Source of the DNA: Marinibacterium anthonyi
GTDB taxonomy: Bacteria > Pseudomonadota > Alphaproteobacteria > Rhodobacterales > Rhodobacteraceae
Assembly (NCBI GenBank): GCA_003217735.2
Contig: CP031591.1
Coordinates: 50,799-114,798 of the forward strand
Reading direction: 5' to 3'
Length of the DNA: 64,000 nucleotides
Positions 1-8,363 of this stretch are shown here, piece after piece. The position numbers were made by a program, and so were the translations under genes. Numbering within the stretch: the first letter of the stretch is position 1; every line of letters starts with the position of its first letter. The notes below the pieces were generated by a model that ran no database searches, was not told the origin of the DNA, and saw nothing but the letters and a program-made list of their open reading frames with translations.

Positions 1-554
1 GCAACGGACGTGAGTTTGCTGCATGGCTGGGGCTGACACCAAGGAACAATTCCAGCGGCGGCAAGGAGAGGCTGGGCAGGATCACGAAGATGGGGGATCA
101 GTACCTCCGAAAGCTCCTCGTGGTCGGTATGACCTCCCGCGCCATCCAGGTGAAAGTCCGACCGGACAAGGGGGACCCGTGGCTGAGACAACTGCTGGAG
201 AGAAAGCCCTTCCGACTGGCAACCATCGCTATGGCCAACAAGACGGCCAGGATCATCTGGGCCGTCCTGACACGGGAAGAGGCCTGGTCGCCGCGACCTG
301 CCTGATGCGGCAAGCCCGGCACATAGAATAGCAAGACCGACGAGATGATGGAGACACCCACAGCCGCAATCCCGGGAGAGCCCGCCGAAAGTCCGGGGCG
401 TAATCGCCCGCATACCTGACAGGGACCCGGGACGCGGAAGCCATCAGGGCCAGCGGCCGAAATGCCGCGCAAACAGGCCGGACACACGACCGCTTCTGAA
501 TGGGTGAATTAAAGTCATTTCCCGCTTGCTATGCAGGAGCCATCCACACAGGAC
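1..554 (+). mobile_element. IS110-family element, 3' part, cut by the window edge
   Basis: This is the C-terminal coding part of an IS110-type transposase followed by about 250 bases of non-coding element tail. Bases 1-30 are identical to 7591-7620 in a second copy. The tail from about 331 resembles the reverse complement of 56882-57103, and that similarity stops after ccacacaggac at 554, which I take as the element end. The 5' part lies outside the window. Confidence 0.75.
3..305 (+). CDS. IS110-family transposase, C-terminal part (partial)
   Basis: The partial reading frame enters at base 3 and ends with TGA at 303-305. It shows the conserved IS110 C-terminal block (FAAWLGLTPR, then GDQYLRKLLVVG and MANKTARIIWAVL). 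This transposase_20 region carries the catalytic serine neighbourhood of DEDD-type transposases. Its N-terminal DEDD half is beyond the left edge; an almost certainly orthologous N-terminal half is present at 6876-7620. The element may be intact, but this cannot be decided here. Confidence 0.85.
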   Translation, partial: NGREFAAWLGLTPRNNSSGGKERLGRITKMGDQYLRKLLVVGMTSRAIQVKVRPDKGDPWLRQLLERKPFRLATIAMANKTARIIWAVLTREEAWSPRPA

Positions 555-585
555 CTTCATGGCACCGCGCAGCATCATCCAGTGC

Positions 586-767
586 CCCAAGGTCAGCAGT
601 GCGCAGTTAGTGACCTTTGCAAAGTCGCAGCTGCCAGCCATGCCCGAAGACGTGACCGGCCCCATAACTGGCTCTCATGGAGCTCGCTCAGCTGCCGTGC
701 AGCTTCTCCAGAGCGGCCATTGGAGGCATCGTGCAGCATGGACTGACCGCCCAAGGTCAGCAGTGCG
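586..767 (+). repeat. 18-bp direct repeat pair in the gene-free stretch 555-825
   Basis: The 18-mer cccaaggtcagcagtgcg occurs at 586-603 and again at 750-767. The stretch between the IS110 end and the regulator gene otherwise shows no coding potential or RNA gene that I can recognise. The repeats sit 66-247 bases upstream of the regulator start, so they may be leftover transposon sequence or regulator-binding sites for that gene. Confidence 0.5.
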
Positions 768-832
768 GACCAATTTCCACTCCGGCTACGAGCGCAACCT
801 GTGCTAGCTTCCTCTTAGGGAGGCGATGCGCG

Positions 833-2596
833 ATGACGGACATACGGCATGTAGAAGAGATCGGACGGGTTCTGGAAGGCAGCCAGACAGGGCGGGACGG
901 CTTCGTCTCGGCCTCGTGGCGGCGCTGTGTCGAGCTTTACGGGATGGACCCGACGCGCGCGGATCCGGCCCATATCGTGACCGAGGCCGAACTGCGCGAT
1001 CACCGAAAGCAGGCGGAATGGATGATCGCGGCGGCGCGTTCTGGCCTGCAATCGCTGTTTCGGCAGGTCGCCGGGCAGAATTACGTGTTGCTTCTGACCG
1101 ATGCGAAAGGGGTTTGCGTCGATTTCTTCGGCGACGATCTCTTCACCGAGGATCTGCGTCGCGCGGGGCTCCATCTTGGATCGAACTGGTCCGAGGAACT
1201 CGCAGGCACCTGTGGTGTCGGTGCCTGCATCGTGACCCAAGAGCCCGTCACCGTTCACCAGGACGACCATTTCGGGAACGCTCATACCGTGTTGTCCTGC
1301 ACCGCCGCGCCAATCTTTGATAGCCTCGGACAACTCGCTGCGGTGCTCGATATTTCACTTCTGCGCTCACCCACCCCCAAGACCAGCCAGAACCTGGCGA
1401 TGAGCCTGGTGAGCACGGCCGCGCGCCGGGTCGAGATGGCCAATCTGATGGCCGAGAGCCCGCGCGACTGGGTGCTGCGACTGTCTTCGAGTCCCGAATT
1501 CCTCGATGTCGACCCCGAGGCCGCGGTGCGGCTGGACGGCTCGGGTCGGGTGTTGGGTTACACGCGGGCCGCGCGCCGGTTGTTCCCGGATGGTGGCTCG
1601 GTGCTCGGACGCCGCATCGACGAGGTGCTAAGCGTGAGCGTCGACGATCTGCCCGATCTGATGCGCGACCGCCCCACCGAAGAACGTGTGATTGAGATGC
1701 GCGACGGCGGAGCGCTGTTCGGCCATGCGATCGCGCCGAAAGCGCCGCGCCAGACCCGTCCGCGCCGGGGCGATGCCCTGCAGCGGCGCGGTGGGGCGCT
1801 GGCCGGCCTGACCGGTGGTGACCCGCAGATGGCGCGGCTCGTGGATCAGGCCGAACGGCTTGCGCCGGGCACTGTGCCACTGCTGATCACCGGCGAGACC
1901 GGCACCGGCAAGACCCGGCTTGCCCGCGCGATCCACATGGCCAGCAAGGCACAGGGCTTCATAAATCTCGAATGCGCGGGGCTGACGCCCGAGAGGCTGG
2001 CGCAAGACTGTCTCGCCGCGGCGGGGCCGACCACGCTTGTCCTGCGCCGGATCGAGGAGTTGCACGAGCAGACAGCCATTGCGCTTGGCGGTCTGCTCGA
2101 TCGCCGCCCCGATCTGCGCACGCTGGCGACGAGTTGCCTCGACCCGGCGCGTATCGCCTGTCCGCGTCCGCTGTTTCACCGGCTCGCGGGGTGTGTTCTA
2201 AACGTGCCGCCGCTTCGGATGCGGCGCGATCTCGACTGGCTGATGACGAGACATTTACGCCGGCATACCGCCGACGCGATCCGTCTGTCTCCCTCGGCGC
2301 GCGCCGACTTGCAGGGCCGCCTCTGGCCCGGCAATATCCGCGAACTCGAACAGGTGCTCGATGTTGCAGCGGCGCTCTGTGTGGGGTCGGTGATCGATCG
2401 GCACGATCTGCCGAGCCAGATCGAGCCTGACACCCGCTTGGAGGACACGCACGATTCGGACGATCCCTGGGGCGCGCTCGAACAGGTCTTGGAAGCCTGC
2501 GAGTGGAACATGGCGCGCGCGGCACGGCGTTTCGGGGTCAACCGCTCGACCATTCTGCGCCGTATTCGCAAGGCCGGGTTGCGCCCGCCCCATTAG
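833..2596 (+). CDS. AcoR-like Fis-family transcriptional regulator, degenerate AAA+ domain
   Basis: This 587-residue regulator resembles AcoR-type activators of acetoin and ketone catabolism. It has an N-terminal GAF-like sensor region (about residues 30-200), a central AAA+ region with an intact Walker A (GETGTGKT) and a C-terminal Fis-type helix-turn-helix ending near NMARAARRFGVNRSTILRR. The AAA+ domain is shortened: no GAFTGA loop follows FINLECAG, and the Walker B position reads TLVLRRIEEL without the usual Asp-Glu. It therefore probably cannot remodel sigma-54 polymerase. The ATG at 833 is preceded by agggaggcg, and a longer upstream frame from 677 lacks a comparable site. It is transcribed toward the oxidoreductase operon it presumably controls. 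Confidence 0.85.
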   Translation: MTDIRHVEEIGRVLEGSQTGRDGFVSASWRRCVELYGMDPTRADPAHIVTEAELRDHRKQAEWMIAAARSGLQSLFRQVAGQNYVLLLTDAKGVCVDFFGDDLFTEDLRRAGLHLGSNWSEELAGTCGVGACIVTQEPVTVHQDDHFGNAHTVLSCTAAPIFDSLGQLAAVLDISLLRSPTPKTSQNLAMSLVSTAARRVEMANLMAESPRDWVLRLSSSPEFLDVDPEAAVRLDGSGRVLGYTRAARRLFPDGGSVLGRRIDEVLSVSVDDLPDLMRDRPTEERVIEMRDGGALFGHAIAPKAPRQTRPRRGDALQRRGGALAGLTGGDPQMARLVDQAERLAPGTVPLLITGETGTGKTRLARAIHMASKAQGFINLECAGLTPERLAQDCLAAAGPTTLVLRRIEELHEQTAIALGGLLDRRPDLRTLATSCLDPARIACPRPLFHRLAGCVLNVPPLRMRRDLDWLMTRHLRRHTADAIRLSPSARADLQGRLWPGNIRELEQVLDVAAALCVGSVIDRHDLPSQIEPDTRLEDTHDSDDPWGALEQVLEACEWNMARAARRFGVNRSTILRRIRKAGLRPPH

Positions 2597-2609
2597 GGCG
2601 TTGCGCATC

Positions 2610-2625
2610 TGTTGCGTTCGCAACA
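2610..2625. promoter_or_regulatory. Perfect 16-bp palindrome, candidate operator of the AcoR-like regulator
   Basis: TGTTGCGTTCGCAACA is a perfect inverted repeat in the 141-base gap between the regulator and the monooxygenase gene, about 113 bases before the latter. Its position and symmetry fit an upstream activating site for a Fis-type dimer. I found no convincing sigma-54 -24/-12 element between it and the gene. Confidence 0.6.
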
Positions 2626-2737
2626 TGCCGCAGTGCGGCGGGCGTTTTTTACGCTGACATCCCTGCGAGGACCGTAGATCGGGCCGCCATCGGATGCCGA
2701 TACTCCTTCTCGAGACACGCGCAGAGGAGGAGACGCG

Positions 2738-4537
2738 ATGCTTGATACAACTGTAACCACCCAGACCCAGGATATGCTCGACAGCCTGAACGCCGCGCTG
2801 GAGAGCGGCGACATCGACCTTGCGGCGAACCTGTTTGCCACCGACAGCTATTGGCGCGACCTCGTGGCGGTCAGCTGGAACCTGAAGACGGTCGAGGGGC
2901 CCGAGGGCGTGGCCGACCTGCTGCGCAGCCAGCTCGATCACACGCGGCTCGGCAAATTCGAGATCCAGCCCGGCGAGATCCCCGCCGAGGAGGGCGGCGT
3001 GATCACCGCATGGCTTACCTTCGAGACGAAGACCGGGCGGGGTTGGGGCCTGATTCGGATCCGCGACGGCCGCATCTGGACGCTTCTGACCGCGCTTCAG
3101 GAACTCAAGGGGTTCGAGGAAAACCGCGGCACCCGCCGTCCGATGGGCGCCGAGCACGGGGCCCGCAAGAACCGTAGTTCGTGGAAGGAACGCCGCGAGG
3201 CCGAGGACGCGGATCTGGGCTACGGCACGCAACCCTATGTCGTGATTGTCGGCGGCGGTCAGGGCGGGATCGCGCTCGGTGCGCGGTTGCGTCAGCTCGG
3301 CGTGCCCACGATCGTGCTGGACAAGCATGACCGCCCCGGCGACCAATGGCGCTCGCGCTACAAATCGCTCTGCCTGCACGACCCGATCTGGTATGACCAC
3401 CTGCCCTACATCAAGTTCCCCGACAACTGGCCGGTCTTCACGCCCAAGGACAAGGTCGGCGACTGGCTCGAGATGTATACCAAGGTCATGGAGATCAATT
3501 ACTGGACGCGGTCCAAGGTGACCCATGCCAGCTATGACGAGGCGTCCGGCAAGTGGACCGTCGAGGTCGATCGCGACGGCGAAAAGGTGACGCTGGAGCC
3601 CACGCAACTCGTGCTGGCCACCGGCATGTCGGGCAAGCCGAACATGCCGAAATTCCCCGGGATGGACACGTTCAAGGGCACGATCCAGCATAGCTCGCAG
3701 CATGACGGCCCGGATAACTGGGCGGGCAAGAAGGTCGTCGTGATCGGTTCGAACAACTCGGCCCATGACATCTGCGCCGCCCTCTGGGAGGGCGATGCGG
3801 ATGTCACGATGGTGCAGCGTTCCTCGACCCATATCGTGCGCTCGGACAGCCTGATGGAGATCGGCCTGGGCGCGCTTTATTCCGAGGACGCGGTGGCCAA
3901 TGGCGTCACCACCGAGAAGGCCGACATGATCTTTGCCTCGCTGCCCTACAAGATCATGCACGAGTTCCAGATCCCGCTTTATGACCAGATGCGCGAACGC
4001 GACGCCGCCTTCTACGAGGGGCTGGAAAAGGCGGGCTTCGATCTGGACTGGGGCGATGACGGCTCGGGTCTGTTCATGAAATACCTGCGTCGCGGTTCGG
4101 GCTATTACATCGACGTGGGCGCGAGCCAGCTGATCATCGACGGCGAAGTGAAGCTCGCCAAGGGGCAGGTCGATCATTTCGAGGAAGACGCGGTGGTGCT
4201 GTCGGACGGCACCCGCCTGCCCGCCGATCTGGTGGTGTTCGCCACCGGCTACGGCTCGATGAACGGCTGGGCGGCGGATCTGATCAGCCAGGAGGTCGCC
4301 GACAAGGTCGGCAAGGTCTGGGGGCTTGGCTCGGACACGACCAAGGATCCCGGCCCCTGGGAAGGCGAGCAGCGCAACATGTGGAAACCCACGCAACAGG
4401 AGCACCTGTGGTTCATGGGCGGGAACCTGCACCAGTCGCGCCATTACTCGCTCTATCTCGCGCTGCAACTCAAGGCGCGTCTCGAGGGGCTGGAGACCCC
4501 GGTCTACGGGCTGCAAGAGGTTCATCACCTCTCCTGA
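2738..4537 (+). CDS. Flavin-containing (class B) monooxygenase with N-terminal NTF2-like domain
   Basis: This 599-residue protein probably uses FAD and NADPH to oxygenate a small carbonyl or hydroxy-ketone. Residues 1-130 look like an NTF2/SnoaL-like fold, followed by a FAD Rossmann motif (IVGGGQGGIALGARL, near residue 170). The monooxygenase fingerprint FKGTIQHSSQH follows, then a second nucleotide-binding motif (VIGSNNSAHD) and the ATG motif FATGY. The start follows gcagaggaggagacg, a strong ribosome site. It heads a run with the SDR and the butanediol-type dehydrogenase, so a role in acetoin, diacetyl or methyl-ketone oxidation is inferred; the exact substrate is unknown. Confidence 0.85.
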   Translation: MLDTTVTTQTQDMLDSLNAALESGDIDLAANLFATDSYWRDLVAVSWNLKTVEGPEGVADLLRSQLDHTRLGKFEIQPGEIPAEEGGVITAWLTFETKTGRGWGLIRIRDGRIWTLLTALQELKGFEENRGTRRPMGAEHGARKNRSSWKERREAEDADLGYGTQPYVVIVGGGQGGIALGARLRQLGVPTIVLDKHDRPGDQWRSRYKSLCLHDPIWYDHLPYIKFPDNWPVFTPKDKVGDWLEMYTKVMEINYWTRSKVTHASYDEASGKWTVEVDRDGEKVTLEPTQLVLATGMSGKPNMPKFPGMDTFKGTIQHSSQHDGPDNWAGKKVVVIGSNNSAHDICAALWEGDADVTMVQRSSTHIVRSDSLMEIGLGALYSEDAVANGVTTEKADMIFASLPYKIMHEFQIPLYDQMRERDAAFYEGLEKAGFDLDWGDDGSGLFMKYLRRGSGYYIDVGASQLIIDGEVKLAKGQVDHFEEDAVVLSDGTRLPADLVVFATGYGSMNGWAADLISQEVADKVGKVWGLGSDTTKDPGPWEGEQRNMWKPTQQEHLWFMGGNLHQSRHYSLYLALQLKARLEGLETPVYGLQEVHHLS

Positions 4538-4605
4538 TGCCACCCGTATTGCGCCCGGCCCCCTCCCGCCGGGCGCAACACTCCCCGGAACCAGAAGGAA
4601 ATCCA

Positions 4606-5379
4606 ATGACACTCAAAGGAAAAACCGCCCTTGTCACGGGTGGCGCGCGCGGGATCGGGCTCGGCATTGCCGAACGTCTCGCCTCGGATGGCGCCAACAT
4701 CGCGCTTGTCGATATGAACGCCGATCAACTGGCCGAGGCTGCCGGGAAATTCGACGCCGACAAGGTGATCACGCTAAGCGCCGATGTCACCGACCGCAGC
4801 GCCGTGATCAAGGCCATCGACGCCGCCGCCGAGGCTTTCGGCAGCTTCGACATCATGGTCAACAACGCGGGTATCGCACAGGTGCAACCCATCGCGCAGA
4901 TCACCGAAGCCGAGATGGACAAGATCCACGCGGTCAATGTCAAAGGCGTGCTCTGGGGCATTCAGGCCGCCGCCGCCCGGTTCAAGAAAGACGGCACGAG
5001 GGGCAAGATCATCAACGCCGCCTCCATCGCCGCCCATGAGGGATACGCGATGCTCGGGGCCTATTGTTCGACCAAATTCGCCGTGCGCGCCCTGACGCAG
5101 GCGGCGGCCCGCGAATTCGCCTCCGATGGCATCACTGTGAACGCCTATTGCCCCGGCGTCGTCGGCACCGACATGTGGACCGAGATCGACGCCCGCTTTG
5201 CCGAACTGACGGGCGCGGAAAAAGGCGCGACCTACGATAAGTTCGTGGGCTCCATCGCGCTCGGACGTGCCGAAACGCCCGACGACGTGGCCCGCCTCGT
5301 CTCCTACCTCGCCGGCCCCGACAGCGATTACATGACCGGACAGGCCATCCTGATCGACGGCGGCATGGTGTTTCGCTGA
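4606..5379 (+). CDS. Short-chain dehydrogenase, acetoin/diacetyl reductase type
   Basis: This is a 257-residue classical SDR with the NAD-binding motif TGGARGIGLGIAE at the N-terminus, the NNAG motif, the catalytic Ser in the NAASIAAHEG segment and Tyr-Lys in the YCSTK segment. Sequence pattern and length match acetoin (diacetyl) reductase / meso-2,3-butanediol dehydrogenase. A longer frame opens upstream at 4381, but the ATG at 4606 aligns with the family start and follows agaaggaaatcca. It is 68 bases after the monooxygenase and 29 before the next dehydrogenase, so the three are probably one transcript. Confidence 0.85.
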   Translation: MTLKGKTALVTGGARGIGLGIAERLASDGANIALVDMNADQLAEAAGKFDADKVITLSADVTDRSAVIKAIDAAAEAFGSFDIMVNNAGIAQVQPIAQITEAEMDKIHAVNVKGVLWGIQAAAARFKKDGTRGKIINAASIAAHEGYAMLGAYCSTKFAVRALTQAAAREFASDGITVNAYCPGVVGTDMWTEIDARFAELTGAEKGATYDKFVGSIALGRAETPDDVARLVSYLAGPDSDYMTGQAILIDGGMVFR

Positions 5380-5408
5380 TCCCTCTTGCCTCTGAAAAGG
5401 ATAAAATC

Positions 5409-6461
5409 ATGAAAGCCGCACGTTGGCATGGCGTGAAAGACATTCGCGTCGAGGACATAGACACGCCCGAACCGGGCCCCGGAGAGGTCGCGATCAAGGT
5501 CGCCTGGACCGGCATCTGCGGGTCCGACCTGCATGAATACCTCGCTGGACCGATCTTCGTCCCGGTCGGTCAGGACCACCCGCTCAGCCATGACAAGGCC
5601 CCGATCACAATGGGCCACGAATATTGCGGCACCGTCTCGGGGCTGGGCACGGGCGTCGAGGGGCTGGCCATCGGCGACCGCGTGGCGATCGAGCCGATCT
5701 TTGCCTGTGGCACCTGCCCGGCCTGTCTCGAGGGGAAATACAACCTGTGCGACAGCCTCGGTTTCGTCGGGCTCTCGGGCGGGCATGGCGGGTTCGCCGC
5801 GACCTCGGTCGTCCCCGCCCGCATGGTGCACAAGATGCCCGACGCGCTCTCGATGGAGCAGGGCGCGCTGGTCGAACCCGCGGCCGTGGCGCTCCATGCC
5901 GTGCGCATGTCGCAGCTCAAGGCAGGCGACATGGCGGCAGTCTTCGGTGCGGGGCCGATCGGGCTTCTGGTGGTCGAGGCGCTGCGCGTGGCCGGGGCTG
6001 CGCAGATTCATGTGGTCGAACCCTCGCCCGAGCGACGCGCGAAGGCGCTGGAACTGGGCGCGACTTCGGTGATCGACCCGATGGCCGATGATCCGGTAAC
6101 CGCGATCCGCGCAGCCACCGGCGGCGTGCAGGTCGCATTCGAGGTAACGGGCGTTCCGCGCGTCCTGCCACAATGCATCGACAGCACCCGCCATGAGGGT
6201 CAGACACTGATCGTCTCGATCTGGGAGGGCGAAGCCAGCTTCGACCCGAACACGGCGGTGCTCAAGGAACGTCAGCTTCAAGGCACGATTGCCTATCGCA
6301 ACGTCTATCCCGCGGTGATGGAGCTGATGGTTCAGGGCTATTTCAGCGCCGAGAGCCTGGTGACCAAGCGGATCTCTCTCGACGAGATCGTGGAACAAGG
6401 CTTCGATGCGCTCGTCGCCGAAAAATCGCAGGTCAAAATCCTCGTGAAAGCCCCGGATTGA
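5409..6461 (+). CDS. Zinc-dependent 2,3-butanediol dehydrogenase
   Basis: This 350-residue medium-chain dehydrogenase interconverts (R,R)-2,3-butanediol and acetoin with NAD. The catalytic zinc site is visible as GICGSDLHEY (Cys) and MGHEYCG (His-Glu). The structural zinc site is CGTCPACLEGKYNLC, and the Rossmann glycines are in VFGAGPIGLL. The insertion PIFVPVGQDHPLS is typical of the butanediol dehydrogenase branch. It is the last gene of the operon and is followed by a long perfect hairpin. Confidence 0.9.
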   Translation: MKAARWHGVKDIRVEDIDTPEPGPGEVAIKVAWTGICGSDLHEYLAGPIFVPVGQDHPLSHDKAPITMGHEYCGTVSGLGTGVEGLAIGDRVAIEPIFACGTCPACLEGKYNLCDSLGFVGLSGGHGGFAATSVVPARMVHKMPDALSMEQGALVEPAAVALHAVRMSQLKAGDMAAVFGAGPIGLLVVEALRVAGAAQIHVVEPSPERRAKALELGATSVIDPMADDPVTAIRAATGGVQVAFEVTGVPRVLPQCIDSTRHEGQTLIVSIWEGEASFDPNTAVLKERQLQGTIAYRNVYPAVMELMVQGYFSAESLVTKRISLDEIVEQGFDALVAEKSQVKILVKAPD

Positions 6462-6471
6462 TCCCCGGGGA

Positions 6472-6509
6472 CATAACCTCTCGCGATGTCTGCGTCGCGA
6501 GAGGTTATG
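6472..6509 (+). terminator. Long perfect hairpin after the butanediol operon, no T-tract
   Basis: Arms 6472-6486 and 6495-6509 pair over 15 bases (cataacctctcgcga with its complement) around an 8-base loop, 10 bases after the stop codon. No run of T follows, so it is not a textbook intrinsic terminator. It may be an mRNA 3'-end stabiliser, a Rho-assisted stop or a recombination site. Confidence 0.6.
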
Positions 6510-6875
6510 GCCACCAATGGAATCTGGTGGGGGCTCTACCGCCGTTTTCAAAGAGCAAGCGAGGCCGTCTTCGGCACTCTGTTCGGTGGGCTGGGTGTCC
6601 TCATGATGAACAGGTCGTTTTAGGAAAGCTGCCGGTTGGGCTTCGTGCAGCATCGACCAATATAGGCTCGGAGCGGACCTGCGGCAGTGCGGCGCGCTGG
6701 CCGCCTAGTTGAGTGGGACTGCCCGGCAAAGACGGCCCATTGCTGCCCTACGGCCCCGGCCTGGCGCCGCCTTGCAGCATCCCTATACCTGATGGAGTGG
6801 ATGGCTCCTGCTCCATCGGCGTCGCAATGCGCCATAGTGCAGATGTCATTGTCTGCTGCGAGAGGAGCCATCCGC
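6510..6875 (+). other. Gene-free stretch, including the IS110 5' leader
   Basis: No convincing gene is seen. The last part is the leader of the IS110 copy: tggatggctcc near 6800 and ggagccatcc just before the transposase start are complementary and could pair across about 60 bases. The left boundary of the IS110 element cannot be placed from one copy. Confidence 0.4.
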
Positions 6876-7637
6876 ATGAAGGTTACAACAGTCGGCCTGG
6901 ATCTGGCCAAGAATGTCTTTCAGGTTCACGGGATCACCCATGAAGGCCATGTCGTCTTCAACAAGCCACTGCGCCGAGCTCAGCTGCTTGCGTTTTTCGA
7001 GCGCTTGGACCCTTGTCTGATAGGCATGGAAGCCTGTTCGGCGAGCCACCACTGGGCTCGGGAGCTGTCCAAGTTCGGTCACGAGGTGCGGCTGATCCCG
7101 CCGATTTACGTCAAGCCCTACGTGAAGCGGGGCAAGTCGGACGCCGTCGATGCCGAAGCGATCTGCGAAGCCGTCACCCGCCCGACCATGCGCTTCGTGC
7201 AGGTCAAATCAGTAGAGCAGCAAGCCATGCTGAGCCTCCACCGAATGCGTGAGCTCGTCGTGCGGCAGAGGACACAGCTGGGGAATATGCTCCGCGGACT
7301 GCTGGCGGAGTTCGGGATCACCCTGCCGCAAGGCCTGGAGAAGGCGACGGGCTTTGCGAGGGATGTCCTGGGTGGGTCTGCGCCGGACATTCCCGAGATC
7401 GGGCAGGACGTCATCCGCGTCCTGTGCCGGCAGCTGCTGTCGACCGACGATCTCGTGCGTTGGCATGATCTGCGGCTGAAGGCCGTGGCGCGGGCGGACC
7501 ATCGGATGAAGCTGCTGCAGACCATTCCAGGCGTCGGACCGGTCACGGCCTCGGCGATTGTCGCGACCATCGGCAGCGGCCGTCAGTTCCGCAACGGACG
7601 TGAGTTTGCTGCATGGCTGGTGTCGCTTAGCCCTTAA
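6876..7637 (+). pseudogene. IS110-family transposase, 5' part, cut by the 239-bp element
   Basis: The N-terminal 248 residues of an IS110 transposase are present: VGLDLAKNVFQVHG (first catalytic Asp), then IGMEAC (Glu), DAVDAEAIC (Asp pair) and the IPGVGPVTASAI helix-hairpin region. The frame is native up to 7620. There it runs into the miniature element and stops after five foreign codons at 7637. Bases 7591-7620 equal bases 1-30 of the window, so the missing 3' part is what the left-edge copy shows. It is non-functional as it stands. Confidence 0.9.
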
Positions 7638-7859
7638 TTGTGAGATGGGAAATTCAACGAAATCAATGGCTGTGCTTTGCCCTTAAATATGAGATTTTGC
7701 TTTTAATTCCGGAATTTTGCCCATAAATCTGAGACAGGGTTCGACCAAAGACCCTGCGGAAAGACGAGGAAACTCCACTCGAAGGCGCTGGAATCTCGCA
7801 TTTAAGGGTAAAATTCGGCGCTCAACGCGCCATGTCTCGAAATTAAGGGCTACGCGACA
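7621..7859 (+). mobile_element. 239-bp miniature inverted-repeat element, copy A
   Basis: The ends are near-perfect inverted repeats: it starts TGTCGCTTAGCCCTTAATT, and its right end reads TGTCGCGTAGCCCTTAATTT on the other strand. Inside, variants of the motif gcccttaaNNNNgaga recur: three from the left end (near 7627, 7680 and 7718) and two from the right end on the opposite strand. No transposase is encoded. Multiple terminal repeats and TGT ends resemble IS21-type elements, so it may be a non-autonomous IS21 derivative. The same 239 bases, inverted, occur at 57104-57342. Copy A joins an IS110 half on its left to an IS5 half on its right. Confidence 0.85.
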
Positions 7860-8363
7860 GCCGTCGAGTTCACCCCTAGCCGGGAAGGCGACAGCCCAGT
7901 CCTGCCGGACCTGTTGGGCCAGATCCCCGAGGACGAGGACATCGGCACCGTGACCGCGGATGGTGCCTACGATACCCGCCGCTGCCACGGCGCCGTCATC
8001 GCACGCGGTGGCACGGCAATCATACCGACCCGAAGGAACGGTCGAGCTTGGAAAGAGGACTGCCCGGCTGCCAAGGCGCGCAACGAAACCCTGCGCGCCA
8101 CGCGTCACTACGGTCGGGCATTCTGGAAGCGGTGGACCGGATACCACGCCCGTAGCCGAGTGGAGGCCAAGATGCGATGCCTGAAGGCCTTCGGTGAGCG
8201 CATCGCCGCGCGGGATCCAGATCGCCAAACCGCCGAAATCCACATCCGGGTCGCCCTTGTCAATCGCTTCAACGCGCTCGGCACCGCCCACGTCGTCCGC
8301 GTGGCATGAAACTGAATGGGAAAGGGGCACTCACAACTCAGGCCGACTTTCTGCAACAACGCC
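7860..8363 (+). pseudogene. IS5-family transposase, C-terminal half (other half at 57343-57896)
   Basis: Coding sequence runs from gcc gtc gag at 7860 to a stop at 8309. It carries the DDE C-terminal part: IGTVTADGAYDTRRCH (second catalytic Asp) and the SRVEAKMRC segment with the catalytic Glu. The element ends at 8363 with ctttctgcaacaacgcc, which matches the inverted end at 57896. The N-terminal half lies on the minus strand at 57343-57830. Both halves share the target duplication gccgt next to copies of the 239-bp element, and joined they give an uninterrupted 310-residue frame and a 1053-bp element. Confidence 0.9.

Noticed and set aside
2626..2737. A sigma-54 promoter upstream of the monooxygenase gene
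   Set aside because: No TGGC-N8/9-TGC arrangement with proper spacing was found, and the regulator lacks the GAFTGA motif.
2255..4612. A 785-codon minus-strand open frame opposite the regulator end and the monooxygenase
   Set aside because: It lies antisense to two well-supported genes and shows no domain pattern; long antisense frames are expected in high-GC codon-biased DNA. The same applies to the long antisense frames at 19241-20953 and 28836-30680.
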